Positions 14,225 to 27,845 of a stretch of DNA of 64,000 bases are shown in pieces (position 1 is the first letter of the stretch; every line of letters starts with the position of its first letter). The stretch comes from Pelargonium cotyledonis. Taxonomy: Eukaryota > Streptophyta > Magnoliopsida > Geraniales > Geraniaceae. The stretch lies in NCBI GenBank assembly GCA_036897625.1, contig JAYMTA010000006.1:1-64000 (forward strand), in the 5' to 3' direction. A model generated the notes under the pieces. The model made no database searches and was not told where the DNA came from. It was given only the letters and a program-made list of their open reading frames with translations. Made by a program: the position numbers and the translations under genes.

Positions 14225-15980
14225 TTTTAGTCTCAATTGATTTTCATTTTAACCCTTTTCGTTAAAAGTATAGAATTTTTGGTTCTTCGGGTAATAAAGC
14301 TGCGGCTGCGCTTAGTAAGTATTAGTTTTATACATACTTGTGCGATTCTATGAAGGTGAGAAAGTGTACCAGTTTCATATCTATTAAGTAATTTAGAATT
14401 CTCATTCATGAGACAACCCCGCGCCTTTTTTAATTATTAATAAATAATAAGCATCAGATTCTAGTCTTGAGCTATAATATATAAAGTAAAAAAATCTATA
14501 CCCGTAATTTAGGACGACCCCTTTTAGTTTTAGAGAGCTTGAGTACAGTACGGTAAAATCTTTCTGTAGAATATTTTTATATAGCTCGACAAAAAAGGAA
14601 GCAACACTAGAGATATCCAGAGTATGCCCGGACTCAAGGCACACACCCTAGAGGGGGGTATCAAAACAGTAGCAAGAAAACAGGTCTTTTCTAAGGATAG
14701 TGAGGTTATCTGATTATTATATTAAATTAAAAATTGCACATCCATTCGGCTTTTTCAAGAAGTAGAATCTAATACCGACCCTGTCACGAGGCACCCCTGT
14801 ACTGTAATATAGGACGGATGAAATCCTTGCAAAATGAGTACTGAAAGTTAAAACCAGGTTATCTTTCAGAGATTTTAAAACTTTCTAATAGTCAAAGTTG
14901 AGCAAAATAGGACCGTAATAAGACTGCGCCGGGTTATCTTATTATAAAGTAAGAGGCTCCTATCGAAAATAGAACAAAACAAGGAATATACTTTCTTAAA
15001 AAGTATAATAAGTGATACCTCTAAAGGCTTGTCCCAAAAAATCTTGAAATGTCCTGGCCCACTTGACAAAAGGGTTTAATAGTATATAATGCATATAGAT
15101 ACCTGGCAGGAGGATGCACCTAACCCGATCGCAAGTTTAGGCTATATTTACTCCGACATTACCGATAATTCCGCAAACCCTAGGAGTAGACACTCTGACA
15201 CATATTGTTTTTTTGATAGCCCGATATTTAAGAGGTATGAAATATGACCTAAGAAAATGCTTATTAAGGGGCTCCTCTTTCCACGGGGCAACCTTCTCCG
15301 GCATAGAAAGAAATATGATAAAATAGTGTCTAAGGGGTTCCTCTGTCAGGAGCCGCTTATTATCAATACTAAGATTAGAAAATCCAGCTCGCGAGTCTTT
15401 AATGTAGTTACTTAGAACCCATTTAGAGGTGTTTTAGGTCTCCGTTTAGAGGAAATCCTCTTAGATATACAAGCTCGCAAGGTTTCCTTGACAAGGATAG
15501 AGTGGTAAATCCAGTGTAAGGGTTTACGAAGGATACGGGAGGATTTCCGTATTGTAAATAAAAATTGACTGTATCTCGGAATGAACAAAAGAGCGTATTA
15601 TTTCCACAAATGTTAATAAGATCTATATCCAGAAACTCAAAAAAACTTCGCAAAACTACAAGCAAATATCCTAACAGGGGCTCCCTATCCTATAGTATTT
15701 CGGGCTACTACTCTTTCAGTCTAGGCTTAGAATTTTCAAATTCTTTCTCAAAAAGTCTAACTGAATCCCTGTCAGGAATGCCATAAATTCTGGCTTTATT
15801 TGCTCTCAGCAGGACTTATAATGAAGGGCACAAAGACTTCGACTTCCTCTTAAATTACTGTCTTTTTGTTTATAATTTATTAACCTTATTGGGAAAGGTT
15901 TTACCCTTCTTATTTCTTAAGTGACCCCACTAGATTTCTTTTAGTTATTTACGCAAGGCACAGGAAAGGGTTTCCGGATA

Positions 15981-15996
15981 CCTAGATTCGAACCTA
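15981..15996 (-). repeat. T-arm fragment
   Basis: CCTAGATTCGAACCTA on the plus strand gives TAGG-TTCGAAT-CTAGG on the minus strand. This is a T-loop phrase with a stem that does not close properly. No clear cloverleaf follows. Confidence 0.28.
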
Positions 15997-17748
15997 TTGC
16001 ATTAAAAAAGCTTTTTATACCCATTAGGTTCAGGTGAAAGGGTTTTATATCCTAGGCAACTAAGGCAGACGGCCTCTGTTTGTATTGTGTTAAAACAAAA
16101 AATTAATTAGACAGGACACTCTTCTTAAATACTAAGACCTTACACCACAAGGAATTGAATATTAATACAGGGCTTGTTTGCTCAGGTTGTCATTTAAAGT
16201 ACATTTTTAGAAGTCCTTTTGAACTCAAGACCTGCATATAGATTCTAAAGGGATTTACCCGATTCGTGTAGTCAACTAATAGACACTTACGGAAACACTG
16301 CGTTTCAAGAGTAACAAGTGAATAACTCTTTATTTAAGTGATTTTTATTTCCCCTTTCTAGCCAAAAGGGCATCGTACACTACGCGTATTTTAAAGTCTT
16401 AATCTAGGACTATACATGTATAATCTAACCTTTCCTAACTAAAATAACGGGTAACAAAGTACTAGAATAAGTTAGTTTTGAGAGCTTACGAGGCCGGTCC
16501 TTAAGACTTATATATAGAAAACAAAGCTTCGCCAACATGAAACTTAGGTTAAAGAAGGGATAATAAGCGTGTATCCCAAGCTCTTTTTCATCTACTAAAA
16601 ACCTTGTTTAGACTCCTTATTTTAAAAATAAACAGAGAAGGGCGCTACTTTCCATTAGAAAAAAGGAAAATTTGAAGCTAATACCTTGAAAAATACCTCA
16701 AGAACAGGAATCGCTTAATTTAGAGTGATTTAGAGTAGTTATTAATTCGAGTGAAATTCTTTGATTTATTCAATAAGTCAAGACATAAGGCAGTTTTTGA
16801 GAAGTAGCAGGAGATAGAATTCCTATGTAAAGTAAATAAGGAATCTAGAGTAATGCCAGGGTTCAAGTCTAATTATTTTAAGAAAGAAAGTTAAGTCTAG
16901 CAATAAACCGACCTAAAAGAGTTTAAAGCTTTCAAATAAAGCAGTAATCTTGGTATTTCCGTATTTTTTTATAGTTCAAATACTCGGTAGAGAGAACCCT
17001 TAGTTTATTCTGATACTTAAACTCCTAAAGAGCTTTTGATAGTTAAAGAAAGACTTTTATGGGTTCTTCCAGATTTTTTGGCTTTATGGTGCCGGGCAAT
17101 AAAATCTAACACATTAATATTAATAAAGGGTGGTATACGCCCTTTTGTATAAGAATCAAAAGACAATTAATACTGAAAAGTCTCCTTAATCTGATCCGGA
17201 AAACACTAAAAAAGGCACGCAAAAACCAAAGTAGAAATTTTCTAAAGTGTCTTGAAGTAGGCTTGTCGTCTATCTTATTAGTTTTCAAGTTTCCCGAGCC
17301 TCTATCTTCTCTTTATTACTTACCAGCACTCAGATTTGGCCTAGATCTTAACTAAACGGGCTCGTAATTAAGAATTAAGAAAAGTAAATTTACACTAAGG
17401 ATGTAGCATATAGTAAGGGGGACCCTTGCCAATGCGCTCCGAGATAGATATAGAAGTGCTTTCTTTTACCCCTCTGAGAACCCTTTTTGTTTCTTGGGAA
17501 TAAAACGGGAATTTCGCTACCTCTCACAACAATTCTTAGTTAAAAGGCAGAGCACGTACTTATATAACTTATATAGTATAAAGATAAAGCCAAAAGTTCG
17601 AATACTAGGATTTTAGAGTCCCCTGGAACACTTTACCGGGTCCGTACAGTTAAAAGATATTCTACAAAAGAGTTTCCACTATAGTAGCTGGGGTGTCTTC
17701 GGCTTTATTTTAATTGGCATTCCGGGGTGACATTGGGTGATTGACTTA

Positions 17749-17761
17749 ATATATATATATA
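17749..17761 (+). repeat. AT microsatellite
   Basis: A run of 13 alternating A and T, directly after TTGACTTA. No gene lies downstream that would make it a promoter element. Confidence 0.8.
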
Positions 17762-20638
17762 CTATGAAATATAACTAGGATTCCTCGACGGGTGCTTTTT
17801 TACAAACAAAAGTAATACGAGTTACTGCCCTTTATCCTTAAGTTCAGGAGTTCTTTTTATTTACAAATCCGAAAGCTTTGAGTAGTTCCTTGCTTGTTTT
17901 TGTCTCTTTAATTCGTCAAATCCGCACTTCGGGATAGGGCTATTCCTTATGTTTTTTTCTCTCCAGGATCTGAAAACGATTCCTTGTTATATTTTTCTTT
18001 CAAAAGGGTGCACTATAAAGGAATAGCAAGATAAAAAAGTATGGTCCGTATCTCATATTCTGTAGTACTGTGTAAAAATAAGTCAAACTTCTCTTAATAC
18101 TCTTTATAGGAGCTGCAAAAGTAAATAATTAAGTCATACGTCGAGGGAAGGAGCACTCACTACACTAAGTGGGAATACCCTAACTTTAAGATAATCAAAA
18201 AGGATACTCTAATACAAATCCTTACGAAAAGAAAAACTCTTACTAGACGAGTACTTTTCTACGAGGATTATACAAGCTTTGCTATATGGGCGTCCTTTGT
18301 TTAACTTCTTGATACTCCAAACCACGGATAATAGACCCTTAAATACTTTATTTTATAGGCATCCTAATCCCAGATTATCCCTTTTCCGGGCATAAAGTGC
18401 GAAGACTTTGCTAGAAAGCAGAAGGTTTTTCTTCAGAGTTACCCGGTATAATACGCCACATCCTTTCCTAAATATTTAGTTCTACAGCGGCACCTATTCC
18501 TTAGAGTTTTAATATCACGGTTTATACTGCTATATAGTACTAAAAAAGCTGCCCTTTTTGGAAAACTCTAGATCAGAAAACGAAGAAAGTCTAGTATCTA
18601 AAACCTCCGCAAATTTTTCGAAACTCAAAACATCGGGGTTAAACTCGCGTTATAAGACACGAAAACGGGCATACAAAGATTTTTTAAATTCTAGTACCCA
18701 CTTAAATTCTTTCCCTTAAAAAGGGAGACTTTTAAGGTATTATGAAGGGTATTGCCAAGAAAGGCATAGCTCTAGGACCTCTAAGAAAAGTCAAGTCATA
18801 AGGCTCTAAAATTTAGAAGAACTGGAAAAAGCCTAAGCAGCGATCTTTAAAATAAATTCTAAGACCATTCTCGTGCATTATCCGCTAGAGTTAGAAATCA
18901 TAGGATCTTTAAACATTAGCAATTTAAAAGGTACCTCAAGAGTACAACTAGAACACTCGAGATCCCCTGAGTATTGCTTTTTAAACTTAATGTAATACGC
19001 ACCTATTGCTAGATTTGCAATAGAAACTTTTTTAGAAACATCCTGGGATAGTTTAGTTATTAGGAGTAAAAAATGCAGCACTCTTTGTGATTAATACTTG
19101 GACTCTCCATTTGCTTGTTGTTTACCTATTTAGGGAGCACTTTCTAGTTTACAGGACCCCCTCCAAAAAGTTACTGCTTACTTTTTGATAAACATATAAG
19201 ATTGACTAGACAAAGACTTTTACATCTACGATAGACTACGTAGTTAAAAACGCTCACAGGCCTAGAGGCTTGAACTTATGAGTTTTCCTGCAAAAGGTTA
19301 TACCTTATATAGTAGAGTAGTCCTTTTCACTTAGGAATCCTAAGATTGATTATGATTAGTTATCGTACCGTGTCTATTAACGAGCCTCGTAGCAGTCCTT
19401 TTTTAAGTAACCGAATAGAATACAGGTAATTATGGACATATACTAATAAGCTCATCTTTATCTGAATTGCAGTAGTTTGTGCTAGCATATCCTTATAAAA
19501 GGTAGGTATTCTATGAAATGAGTAGTATCCAACAAAATTGGTATAGAATGAATACTGAGTTAATATACTTGTTTAAGGCTTGGTGGTAGGGTAACAAATC
19601 GAGTACTTCTAAGGAATTTATTCTTTAATGATTAACCAAAATTTACTAGCTTGCAAAAAGACTCCTGAGGTCCTACTCTAAGCAGGACAATACTTGGTAA
19701 AATAAGTATCGTTATGACAAAGACACATCTTTATAAAGGGAATAATTGTAAATCAACAAAGGATGAAACTCCTTATTTGTGGATACCTTAATTTCAAGAG
19801 GGAGCTCCTATTTCTTTTGTTACAGGGTTCCTAATTACCAATATCTTTTGTCCAGTCAATACGCTCTATATTTTACCTTTTTAGAGTGCAGTACACAGAG
19901 CAGCCATTCTTTGACATACCTTATAGTTGCAGATAAACTAGCAAATCCCGTAGTATATATATGATTAAAATAAGTTCGTATATATGCGTTCAAATTTGAT
20001 AAATTAGGGGACTTTGTTTCATAGGATTTTATATTAACTAAGAAAGTAAAATATTTAAAAGTTTCTTGTATTTCTATTTACGATAAGTCGAATTGTACAG
20101 GGTCCAAGATATGTGTAAAAGTAACTCTAATATGTAATCGGAAAATCAACATAGTTTCGTCTTATCTCAAGGGCGCTCAAGGAAGAAAAATAGATCTCGT
20201 TTTTAGAAGATTACCCTTCTTGCTCGCTTAGCTTATACTATGTAAGTTTTTTATACCCTTAATTTAAGCTAGGAATACAAATTTCTTCCTACTATATTTT
20301 ATTTTGTTAAACCTATCCAGGGAGATCCCGATATGTTTACCTGAGTGAAGGCGTGACACATAGGGGTACTGCGCAATTAATACCTATAATATTTTTTTTA
20401 AGGAGATTGCCTCTAAAATATTAATCATAATCTAACCGACCAAAAAGGGTTCCATCCGTACATTACTTCATTTAAGAATGAGGCTAATTAAGAATTCCTA
20501 ATAGAGATATTCCTAGCTTCTATGCTTTAGCAGTAAATTTTAAGAAAGTGCTTTAATTACATATAGATATATGGGTTATCCCACTAAACCATAGTTATGG
20601 ATATCATAAATGACAGATACCGAGAAAAGACCGGGATT

Positions 20639-20658
20639 CACAGGACTTGAATCCATGG
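20639..20658 (-). repeat. T-arm fragment
   Basis: CACAGGACTTGAATCCATGG on the plus strand is almost the same as the T-arm hairpin at 14203-14224, one of the closest matches among these fragments. The minus strand reads as an initiator-Met/Pro-style T arm with a damaged stem. Confidence 0.32.
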
Positions 20659-21460
20659 ATTGTTTTTTTTTGTAATTGAGCGAATCCAGAAATTTACTCC
20701 CTAATTTGACTTTCACCGCCTATAACTACAACTCGCACTAATTCTTTGATTCATCGAACTTTGTTTTTTAATCTTTCTATTACCTATTATGTACTTTACA
20801 TCCCAACACTCTTTCTAGTGATTTTTAGCACTGGTTGAATCGTGGGACTCCGTCTAAACTGGAAAGAATTTCACAAGATCAAAAATTGAATACAAATAGA
20901 TTCAGAGCATATCTCTCACTATGTTCAAATGTGGACCCGAATATCTACTCTTAAGGGTAAAAAGAAAACCTTGGTTAATAAAACCTTCTTCGTTTCGCAG
21001 GAAAATCCTTGTGCTTGGACATAAAAACAGAGAAATCTTAGGGAACAATTCCTTATGGATAAGAAAAAACTTCTGCTTCCTGCTTATACTGTATTAAACG
21101 CTGTACCTTACTTATACTGAAATAGATTTGAAAGAAATGAACTTCTTATGGGACGTCCTCTCATACTAGAAATAAAAGAATTCTGGATTTTCTTAAATAA
21201 TCCGTTAAAGGACAAAAGAAACATACAAAAAGTCGAGACACGTTTTTCGTTCGTATCCATGAAGGACTACTTTCGCAAAAGAAGGTTTTTATTACTAAAC
21301 CCGATGCATCATACCATTCTAACTAAGCAACGACCTTCGGACCTGACTAAGAGCCTTTTAAGCTTGTGTACATCATCTTTTTTACGTATGGTTAGAGTTT
21401 TTCTTTCCGATATAAATATTAAAGAGCTTGAGTAAGGGTTTTAAGGAGATCTGACTATTA

Positions 21461-21475
21461 ATATATATATATATA
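21461..21475 (+). repeat. AT microsatellite
   Basis: A run of 15 alternating A and T, the longest dinucleotide tract I noticed in the window. Confidence 0.8.
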
Positions 21476-24400
21476 ATATGAGTACACGGGAAATTTTGTC
21501 ATTATGTTTCTAAACTGTTATGGCTTCTCATAATAATTAATAATGCAGCTACTTTTGCTTTGCAGCTAAGTGAACAGCTAGAACTTTATGAACAGATTGG
21601 GATTTACTGAGCTTTGCCCTTATTTTGGCTTTCTTCGAAATTTTTAGTAGAGTTATGAAGAGATATATCTGAAAGAACTCAAAAATTAACTTTGAGTAGA
21701 ACTTGTTTTTATATCTTTCACTGTTTCCATGACATGAGAGATAAATATATTATTAATTAGAGATTCATTCCTCGAGGTTTATCAATCTAAATTTGGGTTT
21801 TGAAAAAAACATAGTATTTCCTAGAAAAATACAAAGGATAAGTATAAATGCGATGTTAAGTTAATATACAACCGCCTTTTCGCTTAATAAAAAAGTCTTT
21901 CCTGCGGGACCTCCTTTGTCTTTGTAAAATAAAAGCTACTCTTCTTTAGAACCTGCAAATTTCAGCAAGCAAGTAAAATGACCCTGTACTACTAAAAAGA
22001 AGCTCTGGACAATAAGGATCGAATAAATTTTTGTACTTTTGCTTGCAATAGTAATATTAAAAGAAAAAGTGCAAAAATTTACCGAAGTGCGCCATTTTAT
22101 ATATAGGCCTCTCTAACACCATACAATATATCCGCGTACAAAAAGCCAGAACTAATCGTCAACTTTGAAACTTAGTTACGAATTGAATCAATTTATTCCC
22201 GTGAAGCTCGGTACTGTGTTATATGCTATACTATTGATTACTAATTAAAAGTAGTAAAAGAAATAAGTACTTCGACAGATGTACATGGATTATCTAACAA
22301 GCTAAAACGGACTTTATACTTAAATAAGGGAAGAAATAAGGCATACTCTTTTGTATACAGGAACACTTTCCTTAAAGGTTACATTCTAAACTCTGTGTTC
22401 CTTTATATAATTTTAACTATAGAAACTCTCGGGGATCCTTCGATGATATATAACACAATACTAATGTTCAATGTTCTTAAACCAACAGCCTCTAATGCAA
22501 CTAACTCCCCGAGACTTTTCTATTGTTTTTATACCTAGTATTTTTCTTGGTTTATAAGACTTGACTATCTAACCGAGTTCTCTCCTTTTTCAAGGGTAAC
22601 AAACATGGGGGGGTAGAAGATTCTTAAACAAGGTGTACTTAAGATAAGGAGTCGAGAATATTTTTATTTGGTTAATATTACCATTTCTTTCGTTTGTGAA
22701 GTCTTTCTTCGTGTACTATAGGCATGATGCCCCCCCTGCATCCGTCCAGATTTATGTCAAATACTTTCTTTATCCAGAGGGTTACTACTCCAGTTCTGTT
22801 TGTACATTTGCATTCTTAAGTGACTTAGTGCTACTAATTCTAGTTTTACTTCTTTTTTAATTCCCTATCTCAAGGAGTTTGGGGATGTGTTGCTACTGAT
22901 TTTTTTGTCCAAGGCACTTATAATGAAGCGGTGTATAATACAATAATTAAAATACCTTTAATTCTACCTAAGAAACTTCTTTATGTCGGAACTTTCTTTA
23001 TTTAAGAGCAGTTCGTTCTGCTATGAGCACAAGATAGGCTTTATATCTATATTTAAGATCGCTGTTATTGAATAGTTTTACACTTAAGTTTCTGAGAGTA
23101 AGAAAGAATAATTAACAAATTTAGAATAAGGGTAAGAGCTTGTCTAAGTATAGGTACCTTGATTACTTTATAGGGTTTTGGTAAGGCACTTGTTATGAGG
23201 TTTTACATTAGGAGCTCTCCTTGTTCTTAGGTTATAGGTTTAGGGCAGGTAAGTAATACTAAGTAAAAGAGTCTACAAAAGAATCAAGGATTCTCTTAGA
23301 GGGAAGTACAAGCTTAAAAACCAGAAGCCCGAGGGAATTTTAGGAAAGGTTTCCTCGGAGTCACTAACTAGTAAAAAAGTAGGAGCAATTCAAATTCAAA
23401 GAGTCCTTTTCCGTTTTAGAAAATTAATAAGTACAAAGGGAAACTTATATAATTAAGGCATTTTTGACTCCTCAAGAGATTCTAAGGAACTCTATAACTA
23501 AAGCAGTTTTCCTGTTATTTTCAACAATGCATTAGGGTCTTAGAAGATTTGGGTTAACCGAGAGAAAAGGATACCTGTAATGTTTATATAACAACAAAGA
23601 TATGAAAAAAAACTAACTAGAACATCAAACTAGACTTCCCTTTATTTATTATTTTATGCTTTGGGGGGTAAACTTGTACTACTGATGTAATGAATATCCA
23701 TGTCAAACCCGGCAGTTAGCTTATGTTGACAAATCTATAAAAGGTCCTACTCGGGGGATACCTTACTAAGAAAAGCTAGTACTAGATGCCGAGATTCTAA
23801 TTAGTAGATAATTCTTAAATTAAAGTATACAAATTCTTGACTTTAGTAAAGTTGTTGCTTAGTGTGGATCGAATAAACTAGGTATAAACTAGAGTGTACT
23901 TTTTGTATACTTTTTTGGGGGTTGGGAAATATCTTTTATATCCTTTCTATCTCCTACGAGTCCCTATTTATCTTGTGACTACAAACGGCAGAGCCGGTAG
24001 AAAAGGTGGACTTGTCTGCCATTAGAAAAGGTACTTTTTTAAAGTAAGTTAAGCTGTTCTTTCTTTCTGATATGATATTCAATCAGGGGCTGTGTATGAG
24101 TGTATAAGGGGACCTGGGTATGCCGTTAATAATATTTATAAGCGCCTTTCAGAGGTAAATTAAAGCATGCTATCTACTATAGAGCTAGTAGACCTCACTT
24201 GTTTTTATCAAGGTTTTGAATAGTTTTATAACTATGTATTACACTGCGCTTAGTACAAGGAGCTTTAGCCCATATTCTTTAGAGTTATCCCATTATGAAT
24301 ATGCTCCTACCTCAATACAATTTTAAAGACAACAGGCTTTTTAGATTAGTGTCTAAATACAGTAAGGGGTTTTATTACATATCTATTAATAATTAGTGCA

Positions 24401-25879
24401 TAGATAGAATTTAGAAAACACTAGATTAGATCTTACTTAGTTACGTTACCTTCTTTACTTTAGTCATTATAGCTTTAACGCTAAATTAGTTACTAAGCAA
24501 TTCCTTTGAAAAGGACACTTTTAAAGAACGCACAAATACAAAAAGGAAAGTCTCAATAACTGGACTTCCGTAATACTAACATTTAGGCTTGTGGGTTAGG
24601 CAATATATTCATATCATAAATCTTTGTATGACGGCCTTGTCTAGTCTGACTCCCAATATATGAGTCTAAGTGTCAAGCTCTCTTGACAGTCTAGTAAAAA
24701 GTGGGAAACTGTGTACTGATTTTAGGTGCGGGACTGACTTGCTATCAGTATCAGAATTCTTGGCATAACATTCGGTTGATTATTGAATTGGGGAAATCAT
24801 GGGTGTTGGAGGCAGGGTTCTCTCAGAGCTCGAGCGAAAAGTTTACTCATTTTTTTTATAAAGTGTCTTTGTACGTGGAACTTATTATAAGTACTGGTTT
24901 CTAATTTTCCTAATTTAGGACTTACAAGTATGCTCGATTCCTTTTAACTGAAACAAGTCTAGTTAAGTTATGAAAGTCAAACCCTTGTAGGATCGCCCTG
25001 TCTCATTTTTGAGTGGCCAAGTTTCTAGAGAAGGTAAAGGAAACTCTCTAAAAAAGGATATCCCGCTGTCTTTAAAGAAGTAGAGAGACTTAAAAGTACT
25101 ACGCAGAGAATTACATAATGCAGAATTTCTGACTGTGTTGTAACTGAATAAACTTATATCGCTAGCAAAAAATCTAATTATTCTAGTTGCTTACTCCCCT
25201 GTTTTGTAGTGTTTAATACTACTAAGTTTTACCTACAAATACGGCGTAACAATAAGATCTTCGTGATACCTATACCTTTACTATAAAGCGGATCCGGATA
25301 AAGAAATCCTTGACTTGAGAAGACTATAACCCTATAACTTAGAAATAGAAACAAAAAAGGGGAATCTATAACTATGGTTGTTACTTGCGTTGAGATAAAA
25401 AAACACCATAGAGAAGAAGAAGAGGGGTCTTACGAACAATAACCGGGTCTCCTTAACTGCTAGTTAGAAACCCTGCAGTTCTAGTAGCAAAACAACCGTG
25501 TATACTGTGCTTGAAAACCCAATGTATTTCTTGAAAAGAGATTCCTAATATTTTGTTATACTTGAAATCCAGTACCAATAAGTAAAGACTGCCTCTTTAT
25601 AAAGAATACTCTCCCATCTGTTATACATTTATAAATTTTGTAGATTCTCAATCCTAGCTGAAAGAAGATAATATTCCCGGGGATAATAAGCATCTTAAAT
25701 CAAAGAGGGGTTACAAGGGGTCCCCGCGTGTTAGAATCTAATTAAATTTAGGTTAAAAATACTTAATCTTCTGTATTTTCTTTATCCGACCAAGTGGTAG
25801 TCGGTTTTTAAATCTGTACAACAATTGAAAACTGAAAGAAATCTCCTAATTTACACGAGTAATTTAGCTGGTCATTATA

Positions 25880-25951
25880 CTGGAGTCAAACGATTCGAAC
25901 CTTTGCATGCTAACTCTAAGAACTTGTGCTTTACCGCTTCGCTATACTACA
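25880..25951 (-). pseudogene. tRNA-Gln-like relic, plant mitochondrial type
   Basis: On the minus strand the order is TGTAGTA, TA, a D arm GCG-AAGCGGTAA-AGC, a weak anticodon arm, GCATGC, a T region AAAGG-TTCGAAT-CGTTT and a 3' strand GACTCCA with discriminator G. The GCATGCAAAGG-TTCGAAT stretch and the TGGAGTA-like ends are, from memory, those of plant mitochondrial trnQ-UUG. Mismatches: acceptor positions 3 and 7, the third D-stem pair, one T-stem pair, and at least one in the anticodon stem CAAGT/GTTAG. The loop reads TCTTAGA, so the Gln anticodon TTG is not present at the standard position and the conserved U33 is replaced by C. It probably no longer makes glutamine tRNA. The flanks contain no gene. 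Confidence 0.6.
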
Positions 25952-27783
25952 AAAATTGTCATAATTACAAGACTGACTTTTTAGTAGGAAAGCAAGAAGT
26001 TTTCATTTCAGGCATTAAAGTGTAGGGTAAACAAGGGCATTATAACAGTAAAGTGGCGTAGTTGATTAGAAACCCGAGTAAAAAGTAAGCCATTTTACAA
26101 GTTATGAGTTTTTTTAGTAATATTATTTACCTTTTTACAGAAACCCCTAACTCCTAAGTTATAAGTCAAGCTTAATATTAATATGAGTATTATCCCTCTT
26201 TTAAAAAGAATAGTTAGTTAAGAATTCCTCTTTTTTTAACATTTGTAAAGTAAAAGGAAATCCCAGGGTTTAATAAGTAGTAAAAGATACACTTTCACCT
26301 GCAAGGCACCTTTTCTTTATACTTCCTATACATGTATGAGTTTTCTGATAAAGTTCTAATTATCTCGCTGGTATTACTTATTTCAGGATTTGTAAGTCAT
26401 AAGCTTGCATTTAGTTACTATAACTATAAGAACCCTCTATTCGAGAAAAGAGTAAAGTAAGAATCTAGTCATATTCCGGAAGTAGAGCCCGCTTTCCTCT
26501 TGTTTGAGTCTTCGTTTTCGTTATTGCTTTATCTTAAGAAAGTGGCTTAAAAGCAAGTTAAAATCTATTTAGAATAATTAGAAAGGGCTTTTTGGGATTA
26601 CAAGATAAGGAGATTATTACTTTAGAAGTTCTTGGTACTAATGTATCTCGTAGGTAGCTTTTACTTTAAGGTTAATCCTTTACAAATTAAGAGAGGTATG
26701 GAATTTTATAAGTTGTAAAAGGGGCCCTCCAAGACATAATGTTAATACGAGTGCTTTCCAGAAGCTAGCTCATTGGTTTATCTAAATTCCTTTTATTATA
26801 TAGCTCAGTTAAGTCTCATTTGGTATTCTACACTAGAGATTTCTATATGTATTAAAAAGGGTAATAGCTAAAAAGAGGGTAATATAAAGGACTCTTCTTA
26901 ACTCTCGAAGTTAGTTATGTTGGTAAATAAAGTAGAGGTTAGAAAGCCGAGTACAAATATGAAGAATGAAGAAGTACGGGGTAAGCATTCCTAGGAATTC
27001 AAGCTGTAGGGAAATTAGTAGAAGTATGAACTTCCTTCTCAGAATTAAAGTGAATAATTAAAAACACATGAAATACCAACTTTAAAAAACTTCAGAGAAA
27101 GGAAAAAAAAAACTACCTTACAGAGGTAGACTGAGTTGTGTTTTAGCACATGGAAATGGCCTTAGGGTAGATCTTGGTATTACCATAATAAATATCATCT
27201 TGTTGTCTTTAGTACTGAAAATATTTACTTTATAATTTAGAATAAGTAACTTAGAAAAAAGCTAGTTAAAGTTTTTAAGAAGTAGATGGGTGCATTTTAC
27301 TCATGCTTATAGGAAAAAGTCTAATTAGTATCCCTTCTGCTATATTATACACAAAATGATCAAAGTTAAGTTTGTGGATGTAAGAAGAGAAAACTATTAT
27401 ATAAGTATTATAGCTAACTCGTGGAAGGCATAGCTAAAAATTCATAATCTAATAGACAATATCCATGAATCTAAAAAAGATTAACTTTCTACATATATTG
27501 AATATAATCTTGTAAGAGAGTATAAGAAAAGCCTAATAAGCAGAACTTTTTTTAGATTAGGAATCCATTTTTTTACTATTTATAATTTGAGATGTACTTA
27601 ATGTAATATATGCTGCATTCCTCATCGAGGGTGTTGCAGAGCTACGCGGCCCCTGAATTATACACTCTTTCTTCTTCTTACTTGGCTAACAAACCCCTTT
27701 TCTAATATTTACAAGAAAGTTTTTTAGCTTACCGTTAGGCTCAAAGAACAAGGAAGGTCTTTAATCTTATTAGAAACTTAATA

Positions 27784-27845
27784 CACATTAGGACTTGAAA
27801 CTCCGCTTTCGTCTAAATAGAACCGTAAGCTACCAGTTAACGAAA
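27784..27845 (-). pseudogene. tRNA-like relic, isotype unclear
   Basis: On the minus strand AACTGGTAGC (the D-loop style of initiator or Pro tRNAs) is followed at tRNA spacing by GGAG-TTTCAAG-TCC, which aligns with a T arm. The middle is AT-rich and forms no stable anticodon arm. It contains the plus-strand word AGGACTTGAA found in several other relics here. A decayed tRNA is the best explanation. Confidence 0.35.

Larger units (their letters stand above)
1..25879. other. Gene-free stretch
   Basis: Apart from a tRNA-Met-like relic near 0.85 kb and T-arm fragments at 6.3, 12.2, 14.2, 16.0 and 20.6 kb, I see nothing gene-like. The longest frame is 95 codons (21148-21435, plus strand), basic and unlike any family I know, and frames of this size are expected by chance at this base composition. 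Stops are dense in all six frames and base composition is even, with no island or boundary. Short AGGGNTCCTTT-like GC clusters recur. Confidence 0.7.

Noticed and set aside
21148-21435. 95-codon open frame on the plus strand
   Set aside because: No recognisable domain and composition like the surrounding AT-rich DNA; the length is within chance for this stop density.
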